Source: Clostridiales bacterium (GTDB taxonomy: Bacteria; Bacillota; Peptococcia; DRI-13; UBA5745). Taken from it: a DNA stretch of 6,887 nucleotides. Both the position numbers and the translations under genes were made by a program. The notes under the pieces were generated by a model. It worked only from the letters and a program-made list of their open reading frames with translations. It made no database searches and had not been told where the DNA came from. Location of the stretch: NCBI GenBank assembly GCA_009776595.1, contig WRNN01000048.1, positions 517 to 7,403 on the forward strand. Direction: 5' to 3'. This document shows, one piece after another, positions 1-5,574 of the stretch (the stretch's first letter is position 1; each line of letters opens with the position of its first letter).

Positions 1-183
1 GAACTGACAAAGGTCTACTCCATCGATGGGGACGGCCTGGACTTCACCCTCAAGTCCGATTCGGTCGCGATCGACGCCGGCGTGTATCTGCCCAATGTGA
101 CAGAAGGCTTTACAGGCGACGCTCCCGACCTGGGCGCGTATGAGTATGGCGTACCTATCCCGCACTATGGGCCGCGCTGGTAA
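1..183 (+). CDS. C-terminal end of a right-handed parallel beta-helix protein (5' truncated by window)
   Basis: An open frame runs from the first base to a TAA at 181-183, giving 60 residues; the start lies outside the window. The segment reads DFTLKSDSVAIDAG, then GFTGDAPDLGAYEYG, and ends in PHYGPRW. The arrangement D-F-x-L-K-x-x-S-x-A-I-D-A-G followed by A-P-D-L-G-A-Y-E is the common C-terminal cap of secreted or surface right-handed beta-helix proteins, often polysaccharide lyases or other carbohydrate-active enzymes. Catalytic residues would lie upstream, so no substrate can be assigned. It is visibly richer in GC than the RiPP genes beyond it and converges on them. I am confident of frame and family type but not of enzymatic function. 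Confidence 0.75.
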   Translation, partial: ELTKVYSIDGDGLDFTLKSDSVAIDAGVYLPNVTEGFTGDAPDLGAYEYGVPIPHYGPRW

Positions 184-253
184 ACCATAAGCATTAAGCA
201 CAACAAATAGAATCTGCCGGATAGGGTAGCAGGTAAAGCCAAACAATCATGAA

Positions 254-287
254 GCGGACGCCCCGGTTGTGAAATCGGGGCGTCCGC
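254..287. terminator. Strong GC-rich hairpin between convergent genes, probable bidirectional terminator
   Basis: A perfect 12-bp inverted repeat has arms at 254-265 and 276-287 (GCGGACGCCCCG and its complement) and a 10-nt loop. It sits between the stop of the beta-helix gene (183) and the stop of the minus-strand radical SAM gene (329). The flanks are only moderately T-rich: TTTCCGTTCATTT follows on the plus side, and TTCATGATTGTTT on the minus side. The intrinsic-terminator call therefore rests mainly on stem strength and convergent position. A weaker hairpin, with 5-bp arms at 305-309 and 316-320, lies nearer the minus-strand gene. Confidence 0.7.
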
Positions 288-328
288 CATTTCCGTTCAT
301 TTAACATCTATCCTAAGATGCGTTTCAC

Positions 329-1873
329 TCACAATATGCCGTTATCCTTGACATAGGGTTCCATTTCTTTGCAAAACTCGTTTTCCAGTTCATCCAGCGC
401 TGGATATAGGGAGGGCCCGGATTTTTCTACCACATCGCAGGCCTTACTTAAATATCGTGGCAGTAAACAGAGGCCAATCCAATAGCGCAACGCGATTACG
501 ATACGCTGCATCTCATCCTTTATTCCCCTATCCGCAGCGGCGTCCATTCTCTGTACCAAGTCCTCCGACAAGACCAATTCCTTAAATATCAGCGGAAGCT
601 TGCTACGCAGCCGGCGTGCAAACTTCACCACTTCCCAGACGTCAGGATCTCTATACCGGCAGGTGTAATCCGCTTCGTTTAGCAAGCCTTCTGCTTGTAA
701 TCGTTTTGTGATGGGAGACCAGGGAAATGGCTTTAACTCGTTGAAAGGATAAGCGGAGGTATAACTCAGCCTGTCTTTCTCGTAAACATAATGCATAAAC
801 GCCAGGTTGTCGCGCAGGCCTTCCATCGTAAGGTAGGGGTCAAAAAAAATCATGTTGATTTCCGCTTTAATCTCCAGTTTGTCCAATATTTTCAACGCTG
901 GATAGATTTGTTCAGCCCTTACGCCTTTGTTAAATAGTTGAAGAGATTCCCCCTGCATACTTTCCACGCCAATCCCCACGCGATCGAGTCCGGATTCCTT
1001 CAGCAGTTGAAATGTCTCCTCCTCAACATCATTTATGCGGCAGCAAAAGAAATAGTTTATTTTCAACTTTCTGGCTATGATTTCGGTAGCTATACTTTTC
1101 GCCCGTTCCTTCCCGATTTCTCCGGGCCCGAAAAAATTCTCGTCCAGAAACATGAAATAACGGATCGCATACCGATCGGACAGATGTTGTAGTTCGTCGA
1201 TCACCGCCGAAACGCTCCGGCAGCGCCAGGACAGGCCTTCGTGCCGATAATATCCCGGTACATAGCAAAAGCTGCAGCGGGCATAGCAGCCTCTGCCACT
1301 AAGCAGATACCCGATTTTTTTATCGTCGGGCATACGGGCCATCATTTCTTCTAAACCGTCATGCACCATCTCTCCCAGATCATCCAGATCCGGGATCAAA
1401 AGCCCATGGGTATTCTGAAAAGCCCTGGTGATCAAACCGGGTACACCGTTAAGGCTCTCACCCTTATTAAGTCGATTCGCTATTTCCAACAGGCAAGGCT
1501 CCCGCTCGCCTGCAATAAGCCAGTCAATTTCAGGATGATCCGATAAAAGCTCCGCGCCGACTAGAGTAGCGAGTACACCGCCGGTAATAATCACCATTTC
1601 CGGAAATGCCTTTCGCAACCTGTATAGGATGGCAAAAAGCGCCGGATCATTCTCTTCTCTCAGATGAACAAACAAGTATTCCGGTTTTTTTTGCTTGATA
1701 GACAAAACTGTTGCTTCCTCATCATCGAGCAGGAATCGGCACAGTAATTCCGCTTCTACGCCGTTTTTACGCAAAAAGGATACCGTATACCGCAGATCAA
1801 CCTGCCAGTCTCCGATAAAGGGATCCTTATAATTTGTAATGCCAAGAAAAAGAATTTTCATCGTTGACACCAT
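329..1873 (-). CDS. Cobalamin-binding-domain radical SAM enzyme, probable RiPP-modifying methyltransferase
   Basis: A 514-residue protein with the class B radical SAM layout. Residues about 5-130 form a Rossmann-like B12-binding domain: MKILFLGI at the start, ITGGVLATL near 96-104, DWLIAGERE at 117-125. It has no DxHxxG motif, so any cobalamin would bind base-off without a His ligand. The radical SAM domain follows, with the [4Fe-4S]-binding CX3CX2C at C196, C200 and C203 (GCYARCSFC). The C-terminal region, about 400-514, has no motif I recognise. Members of this superfamily often methylate unactivated carbon, but others do different chemistry. It is last in the four-gene operon, 32 nt after the SPASM gene. 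I chose the ATG at 1873 because GGAG lies 11 nt upstream; ATG 1861 (starting MKILFLGI) is a credible alternative. The frame extends further upstream into the SPASM gene, but that extension is not domain-like. Confidence 0.88.
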   Translation of the reverse strand: MVSTMKILFLGITNYKDPFIGDWQVDLRYTVSFLRKNGVEAELLCRFLLDDEEATVLSIKQKKPEYLFVHLREENDPALFAILYRLRKAFPEMVIITGGVLATLVGAELLSDHPEIDWLIAGEREPCLLEIANRLNKGESLNGVPGLITRAFQNTHGLLIPDLDDLGEMVHDGLEEMMARMPDDKKIGYLLSGRGCYARCSFCYVPGYYRHEGLSWRCRSVSAVIDELQHLSDRYAIRYFMFLDENFFGPGEIGKERAKSIATEIIARKLKINYFFCCRINDVEEETFQLLKESGLDRVGIGVESMQGESLQLFNKGVRAEQIYPALKILDKLEIKAEINMIFFDPYLTMEGLRDNLAFMHYVYEKDRLSYTSAYPFNELKPFPWSPITKRLQAEGLLNEADYTCRYRDPDVWEVVKFARRLRSKLPLIFKELVLSEDLVQRMDAAADRGIKDEMQRIVIALRYWIGLCLLPRYLSKACDVVEKSGPSLYPALDELENEFCKEMEPYVKDNGIL

Positions 1874-1884
1874 TCGCCCTGCAT

Positions 1885-1888
1885 CTCC
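1885..1888 (-). promoter_or_regulatory. Ribosome binding site for the B12 radical SAM gene
   Basis: GGAG on the minus strand lies 11 nt before ATG 1873 in the 32-nt gap after the SPASM stop. An AGGG lies closer but only 3 nt from that ATG, and would be 15 nt from ATG 1861. Spacing favours 1873, not decisively. Confidence 0.45.
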
Positions 1889-1905
1889 GGCATTGCGTTG
1901 CAGGG

Positions 1906-3285
1906 CTACATTCCCTCCGCTATCTTTTGAAAATAGGAAGCAATGATTTCTTGTGTATCCTCGCATACCGGTTTATCCATCGCACCGTTCTTCGTTAATG
2001 ACGCCATACAACAACCGCCGCCGCAAAAGGTCGATATCTCACAGGATTTGCATTGTTCGCGCTGCAAAATAGTCTGATTCGCCCACAGCGCTATCTTTGT
2101 CTGGTCGATAACCACATCCGGGTAGTATTGTCCTATCGCTAACTCTTCCATACCGACAGACTCGGGGCATAAATAAATACGACCATCCGGATGAAAGATC
2201 ATATACTTCGCCGCAGCGGCGTCGCAATAATTCACTTTCGGAAATAAGGGATTCTCTGTCGGTAAATCATTTAGGATATTATAAAAATAACTACGAAAAT
2301 AATTGATTGCTTTAAAAATCGAAAGATCATATATACCGCCCTTATCTGTAGATAGGGGAAAAAGACGATCAAACAAATCGCTCCAGCTAAGCAGTTTGGA
2401 AGTCTGTAGCAAATTGCCGGAGCGATTTTCTACAGGGGCGGCGATGAAGCTAACTCTTTCGCTTTGTGTCCAGCCTTTTTCTTCATATATTGATACCAAT
2501 TCTTCGAGATACTCTATATTATCCCTATCTACGTTGGTACGTAAGTCCAATCGAATGGGCAAATGCAGCGCTAGAAATGCGTCGATTCCTTCTGTAATTT
2601 TACGAAATGTGTTGGCGCCGTCATGGGAAATCCGGCGTATATTATGGATATCCATCGGGCCGTCGATCGTGATCTGGATTACCTTGATGGGATTACTGTC
2701 GTTCGACAAAAGATCCAGATTCTCTAAAAGATAATAGCCGTTGGTCTGTATGGAAGCCGTATAATCGTACGAACTTATCTTATCAAGCAAATACGCCAAA
2801 TCCGGTTTAGCGTGCGGCAATAAGGGCTCGCCGCCAAATATTTCAATATTGGCTTTTTTTTGATCCGGATTTTCTTCCATTTGCCGGCCAATTAGACGAA
2901 AAGCAGCGTCAATTTGGGATTTTTGCATGCTTTCATTCTTATTGTGAAACGATTCAGACTCAAAACAATAGGGACAATGAAAATTACACTGGGTGTTCAG
3001 AATAAAAGTATATCGGTATGGCGCCATTTTTCGATAATTGTCCCAGGATTTTATACATGCTTGCTCAAATATGTTGTTTTCTTCTTCAGGAGAATCAAAG
3101 AGAAGGGATTTTTGCGCTAAGAGTTCCATAAATTCAGGATTTTCTATATTCTCCTTCTTTCGTAACGCCTCTAAGGCTTTCCCTCCCGCTTCGCTGAGGA
3201 TCATAATCTCCCCATTGATGGCATTACAAAGAAAAGCCTTTCCCTTATAAGCTGAAAAAAGCTTAAAACGACTGCTTACATGCAT
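1906..3285 (-). CDS. Radical SAM/SPASM domain peptide maturase
   Basis: A 459-residue protein with the three-part plan of RiPP-maturing SPASM enzymes. Residues about 7-80 look like a PqqD/RRE-type winged-helix region, which normally grips the leader peptide: AFLCNAINGEIMILSEAG, then a helical stretch. The radical SAM core carries CX3CX2C at C100, C104 and C107 (CNFHCPYCFE) and the SAM-contacting GGEP at 151-154. The C-terminal SPASM domain is complete: C354-X13-G-X4-C373, then C412-X2-C415-X5-C421-X3-C425 and C441, enough to bind two auxiliary Fe-S clusters. Relatives make thioether, C-C or ether crosslinks on peptides, or epimerise residues; the reaction here cannot be read from sequence. 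The ATG at 3285 has AAGGA 7 nt upstream. The gene follows the precursor gene by 31 nt and is visibly more AT-rich than trpA and the beta-helix gene, suggesting a mobile origin for the cluster. Confidence 0.93.
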   Translation of the reverse strand: MHVSSRFKLFSAYKGKAFLCNAINGEIMILSEAGGKALEALRKKENIENPEFMELLAQKSLLFDSPEEENNIFEQACIKSWDNYRKMAPYRYTFILNTQCNFHCPYCFESESFHNKNESMQKSQIDAAFRLIGRQMEENPDQKKANIEIFGGEPLLPHAKPDLAYLLDKISSYDYTASIQTNGYYLLENLDLLSNDSNPIKVIQITIDGPMDIHNIRRISHDGANTFRKITEGIDAFLALHLPIRLDLRTNVDRDNIEYLEELVSIYEEKGWTQSERVSFIAAPVENRSGNLLQTSKLLSWSDLFDRLFPLSTDKGGIYDLSIFKAINYFRSYFYNILNDLPTENPLFPKVNYCDAAAAKYMIFHPDGRIYLCPESVGMEELAIGQYYPDVVIDQTKIALWANQTILQREQCKSCEISTFCGGGCCMASLTKNGAMDKPVCEDTQEIIASYFQKIAEGM

Positions 3286-3306
3286 GGTTTTATCCTTATG
3301 TTCAGA

Positions 3307-3319
3307 TAAGCTTCGCTTA
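3307..3319 (-). other. Small hairpin at the stop codon of the precursor gene
   Basis: A perfect 5-bp inverted repeat (TAAGC-GAA-GCTTA on the minus strand) includes the TAA stop of the precursor gene and lies in the 31-nt gap before the SPASM maturase gene. There is no T-run after it, so it is not a full terminator. Peptide-maturase junctions often carry a hairpin that lowers or protects downstream message; that role here is inference, and the stem is short. Confidence 0.3.
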
Positions 3320-3628
3320 CCCGATTGTCTTTTTGCTATTGTCTATCCGTTGCGCAGCGTCAGGCCTGGGCTGCGATACTATCTCCGTCGGGTCGAATCC
3401 CTTCTGATTGGTTATACAGCAAGACCAATCGGTGGCGATCGGCGCTATTCCAAATTCGGGAATAGCTGTTCTGAGCGCTTTTAGAAACTCCGGATTATTT
3501 TTTACCGCTGTTAAAAAAGTGTCCGCCACGCCCACTTCCTGTAACTTACCCAAAGCTTGATCTAAAGCAAGGCTTTTGGGATTTTTCAACATCTCCGGAC
3601 TTGTCCAGATAGGATCGTTGTTCTTCAT
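3317..3628 (-). CDS. Putative RiPP precursor peptide with Trp-Ser-Cys-Cys segment (ComX-like leader pattern)
   Basis: A 103-residue peptide between an isoprenoid-synthase-like gene and a SPASM maturase, the usual position of a RiPP precursor. Residues about 1-58 are leader-like: charged, helical, with L/A-rich stretches and the pattern FLTAVKNNPEFLKAL at 38-52. That pattern resembles both the start of Nif11-type leaders and the NPE-x-L-x-x-L signature I recall from ComX pre-peptides. After FGIAPIAT comes D67-W68-S69-C70-C71-I72-T73-N74. This holds the only cysteines and one of only two tryptophans, and is the best candidate for the modified core. A polar 29-residue tail follows (75-103), unusual if the product lies at 66-74. 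The ATG at 3628 has a strong GGGAG 6 nt upstream, fitting high expression. I recognise no named family. The precursor role is inferred from context and composition. Confidence 0.8.
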   Translation of the reverse strand: MKNNDPIWTSPEMLKNPKSLALDQALGKLQEVGVADTFLTAVKNNPEFLKALRTAIPEFGIAPIATDWSCCITNQKGFDPTEIVSQPRPDAAQRIDNSKKTIG

Positions 3629-3649
3629 AATACTCTCCCTTCCTTTCAG

Positions 3650-3664
3650 CGTGCGCGAAGCACG
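3650..3664 (-). other. Hairpin upstream of the precursor ribosome site
   Basis: A 5-bp inverted repeat (CGTGC-TTCGC-GCACG on the minus strand) lies 10 nt before the GGGAG ribosome site (3635-3639) of the precursor gene, in the 109-nt gap after the isoprenoid gene. It has no T-run and is not a terminator. It could insulate or stabilise the precursor message. The rest of the gap holds a short period-5 TACGN run at 3694-3708 and a six-base C tract at 3721-3726. I see no convincing internal promoter. Confidence 0.3.
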
Positions 3665-3737
3665 AATATTGATAAAGAGTAGGTTCCAGCTTTTACGTTA
3701 CGATACGATGTACGCGAACACCCCCCTTGCTATCATG

Positions 3738-4826
3738 CTATCTCCATGCGTCAATACCCTTATCTACAAAACGCTTGGAAGCCTCTTTCATTCGGCCGAG
3801 TATTTCCTCGTCTAAATTCGCTTGGTTTACTCTCATATCCAATTGCATACACCGGATATACTGATTGAATTTGACGCAGGATACCGGACCGGCTGTCTGT
3901 TCCGCTAAGGATAGATAGTCTAGCACAAGATCAAAAAAGGCATGGGCTTTTTGTCCCAGGTATATCCCTTCCAATACCGCCAGCTCATTGGCGTCTTTAC
4001 CATCCGCGCGCTGATCGATATCGGAGCAATACGCGATAAACACATTATAGCGTCCGTTCTCCAGATCGCCCTCCCAATCGAATACTTCGTCCGCCAACAC
4101 CACGCCGGTCAAGATTTGATCGATGGCTTTTGTTAAATATGGGATTTCTTTCTCACGACCGGCAAGCTGGCATGCCGTTACGCAACCTACTTTTAGCAGT
4201 GAAAACCGGTGCCCCATTCTCAAAAAATCCTCGTCGGAGAAGTCGGAAAAGCCATGCACAGGACGCCGTTCTTGATCGGATGTGGCGATGATCCATTCGC
4301 TCAGAGCAGAAAGAGACGATTCCCAAAAGACGCTTAGCAATCGATCCGCTTTGTTGATTCTATCGGAAGAAGCCAAAAGTTTACTGTTTTGTTGCAGCCA
4401 AAGATGTTCAAGCAAGGTCCCCAGAAGGATTTGTTGATTGTGTTGTCCGGCGGACACGCTTTTTCTGCCTTCATTCGAGCTCAGCCACTCGATCTTGGTC
4501 CCGGATTCGCCAAAGTCGTCATCTACAATATCGTCCATCAGTCTGACAAAACCCAGCAGATATACATTGGCAAGCGTAAGGTGATAAATCGTATCCTCCG
4601 TCAACTGAAACGTTTCACCAAGCCAACGCGGCAATCCCCATTCCAGAACCCAATTCGGCGAGGAAATACGCCTTAACAGATCGTCCACATCCGGCGCCAG
4701 CCCCGGAACAAGCTTGAGGATCGACTCCCTGAATTCTGTTTTGAGCAGCTCAAATTCCGCTTTGGGCGGATACAGCGCCTGAATGTCAATCGAATCTATG
4801 TCGGTTTGCCCTGCGATTGGAATCAT
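3738..4826 (-). CDS. Class I isoprenoid-synthase-fold protein, candidate ComQ-like peptide prenyltransferase
   Basis: A 362-residue, mainly helical protein. The first Asp-rich motif is intact: D98-D99-I-V-D102, extended by D103-D104, matching the DDxxD Mg-diphosphate site of trans-prenyltransferases and class I terpene synthases. The second acidic patch is D246-E247-x2-D250-W-E-G-D254-L-E-N-G-R, in the position of the second Asp-rich motif and with the D-x3-D-x3-D spacing seen in phytoene/squalene-synthase-type enzymes, but not a standard NSE or DDxxD. Two roles fit: making a prenyl diphosphate or terpene, or, like ComQ in Bacillus, transferring a prenyl group to a tryptophan of the peptide encoded next door. 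The comQ-then-comX gene order favours the second; the ComQ assignment is inference. It is first in the operon. The ATG has GAGG 7 nt upstream (4834-4837), about 54 nt from the predicted transcription start. Confidence 0.78.
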   Translation of the reverse strand: MIPIAGQTDIDSIDIQALYPPKAEFELLKTEFRESILKLVPGLAPDVDDLLRRISSPNWVLEWGLPRWLGETFQLTEDTIYHLTLANVYLLGFVRLMDDIVDDDFGESGTKIEWLSSNEGRKSVSAGQHNQQILLGTLLEHLWLQQNSKLLASSDRINKADRLLSVFWESSLSALSEWIIATSDQERRPVHGFSDFSDEDFLRMGHRFSLLKVGCVTACQLAGREKEIPYLTKAIDQILTGVVLADEVFDWEGDLENGRYNVFIAYCSDIDQRADGKDANELAVLEGIYLGQKAHAFFDLVLDYLSLAEQTAGPVSCVKFNQYIRCMQLDMRVNQANLDEEILGRMKEASKRFVDKGIDAWR

Positions 4827-4845
4827 CTCAATTCCTCATCTGAAC

Positions 4846-4859
4846 CCGTTGGGTAACGG
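4846..4859 (-). other. Small hairpin in the 5' leader of the RiPP operon
   Basis: Five-base arms CCGTT and AACGG, at 4855-4859 and 4846-4850, flank a 4-nt loop. It lies between the predicted transcription start (about 4880) and the GAGG ribosome site (4834-4837). It is too short to claim as a riboswitch or attenuator. Confidence 0.2.
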
Positions 4860-4886
4860 AATCTGCATGGTTTTTTTATTTTCTAT

Positions 4887-4915
4887 TTTATATCACTTAA
4901 AATGAGGATTGTCAA
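4887..4915 (-). promoter_or_regulatory. Sigma-A-type promoter of the RiPP operon
   Basis: On the minus strand the -35 box is TTGACA (4910-4915, 6/6) and the -10 box TATAAA (4887-4892, 5/6), separated by exactly 17 bp. The predicted start of transcription is near 4880, about 54 nt before the first gene's ATG. The surrounding DNA is AT-rich. The promoter should be strong unless repressed. The repeat block at 4920-4973 begins 4 bp upstream of the -35 box. Confidence 0.85.
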
Positions 4916-4919
4916 CTAA

Positions 4920-4973
4920 CGCTATGGGCAAAGCATATGGGCTCTGATCCGCTATGGGCAAAGCATATGGGCT
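4920..4973. repeat. Two exact 24-bp direct repeats with four TATGGGC heptamers, candidate activator/operator site
   Basis: Identical 24-bp units occupy 4920-4943 and 4950-4973, with a 6-bp spacer and a 30-bp period. Each unit contains TATGGGC twice, 13 bp apart, so plus-strand heptamers begin at 4923, 4936, 4953 and 4966 (spacings 13, 17, 13). Relative to the predicted start near 4880 they centre at about -46, -59, -76 and -89 of the RiPP promoter, where activators commonly bind. The block also begins 2 bp after the stalk gene's stop codon. Binding-site function is inferred from position and exact repetition. With only two units it is not a CRISPR array. Confidence 0.7.
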
Positions 4974-4975
4974 GC

Positions 4976-5518
4976 CTACCACCGAATGTTGATGTCGACA
5001 GCCATCGTATCCCGGTCCCAGGCTATATCGGCGCTAAATAATTCCCACATCGCTTGTGCGGGAATCAGGGTACGTTCGTTTCGCAAGATAGGCGTTACTT
5101 CCAGTTCGAGATCGATCGTGTCTATACCGCTGATCAGATATCCCGGATTATCAATCTGCATATAAATCGTCAGCCATCCATTGGAAACGATAGCAGATCG
5201 TGTGCCTTGATCCCATTCTACCGCCGCGCCGATCTCTTCAAAGATAGCCCGAAGCGGTACATAGAGCTCGTTATCTTCGATAATGGCCGGCTGGTCGGTG
5301 GTCAGCGCCTGGCCGTTGAGGGTGATGCCTGTCATCACAGCGTAGTCAATATAGCCTTCCGGCGGTTCTTCGCTGACCGGTTCAGCCGGCTCTTCGGCGC
5401 CAATCGGCGAAGGCAGCGGAGAGGGAAAAGCAGCCAGCGGTTGCGCAAAGGTAAGGGTAATAAAGGCTGCCAATAAACCAATGCAGCACAGAAACAAGAA
5501 AGGCGTTTTGTTTTTCAT
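4976..5518 (-). CDS. Secreted stalk-domain protein (copper amine oxidase N-terminal-like)
   Basis: A 180-residue exported protein. Residues 1-4 are basic (MKNK), 5-25 hydrophobic, and cleavage is likely after A25 or at the PLAA site near A30. There is no lipobox. A Pro/Glu-rich linker covers about 31-56. The rest is a stalk-type domain in two related halves: PAIIEDNELYVPLRAIFEEIGAAVEWDQ-type sequence from about 84, and TPILRNERTLIPAQAMWELF-type from about 140, each ending in a W-D-x-x-T/R beta hairpin. This domain is frequent in multiple copies in Bacillota surface proteins, where it acts as a structural or wall-associated module; despite the family name no amine oxidase domain is present. 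The ATG at 5518 is chosen because GAGGAGA lies 7 nt upstream and the signal peptide begins there. It ends at the edge of the RiPP control region with no clear terminator. Confidence 0.87.
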   Translation of the reverse strand: MKNKTPFLFLCCIGLLAAFITLTFAQPLAAFPSPLPSPIGAEEPAEPVSEEPPEGYIDYAVMTGITLNGQALTTDQPAIIEDNELYVPLRAIFEEIGAAVEWDQGTRSAIVSNGWLTIYMQIDNPGYLISGIDTIDLELEVTPILRNERTLIPAQAMWELFSADIAWDRDTMAVDINIRW

Positions 5519-5525
5519 CGATAGC

Positions 5526-5532
5526 TCTCCTC
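5526..5532 (-). promoter_or_regulatory. Ribosome binding site fixing the stalk-protein start
   Basis: GAGGAGA on the minus strand lies 7 nt before ATG 5518. It favours this start over the in-frame ATG at 5563, which would put 15 extra residues before the signal peptide. Confidence 0.8.
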
Positions 5533-5538
5533 TTTCTT

Positions 5539-5556
5539 TAGCGCAGACATGCGCTA
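5539..5556 (-). other. Perfect 7-bp hairpin upstream of the stalk gene
   Basis: Arms at 5539-5545 and 5550-5556 (TAGCGCA/TGCGCTA) flank a 4-nt loop. It sits in the 56-nt gap between the flavin-protein stop and the stalk start, 6 nt before the ribosome site. An A/G-rich tract follows instead of T residues, so it is unlikely to terminate transcription. It may shape translation of the stalk gene or, as a near-palindrome, bind a protein. Confidence 0.4.
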
Positions 5557-5574
5557 TCTCCAATTATCGCGGGA

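Noticed and set aside
1874..1966. N-terminal extension of the B12 radical SAM protein into the SPASM gene
   Set aside because: The extra 31 residues are not domain-like and overlap the conserved SPASM C terminus; a ribosome site precedes ATG 1873 instead.
2303..2734. 143-codon plus-strand open frame opposite the SPASM gene
   Set aside because: It lies inside the radical SAM coding region, Ser/Arg-rich, with no ribosome site.
3694..3713. Promoter or operator in the period-5 TACGN run before the precursor gene
   Set aside because: No credible -10/-35 pair at proper spacing could be found, and the run is too short to distinguish from chance.
4920..4973. Possible CRISPR array from the 24-bp repeats
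   Set aside because: Only two units, a 6-bp spacer instead of about 30 bp, and no cas genes.
5054..5476. 140-codon plus-strand open frame opposite the stalk gene
   Set aside because: It is antisense to a gene with a clear signal peptide and domain; the product is Arg-rich and low in complexity, as expected of a shadow frame.
4976..5518. Copper amine oxidase enzyme
   Set aside because: Only the small N-terminal stalk-type domain is present; there is no catalytic domain or topaquinone motif.
5539..5556. Intrinsic terminator for the flavin-protein gene
   Set aside because: The 7-bp stem is perfect, but the following minus-strand sequence is A/G-rich with no T-run.
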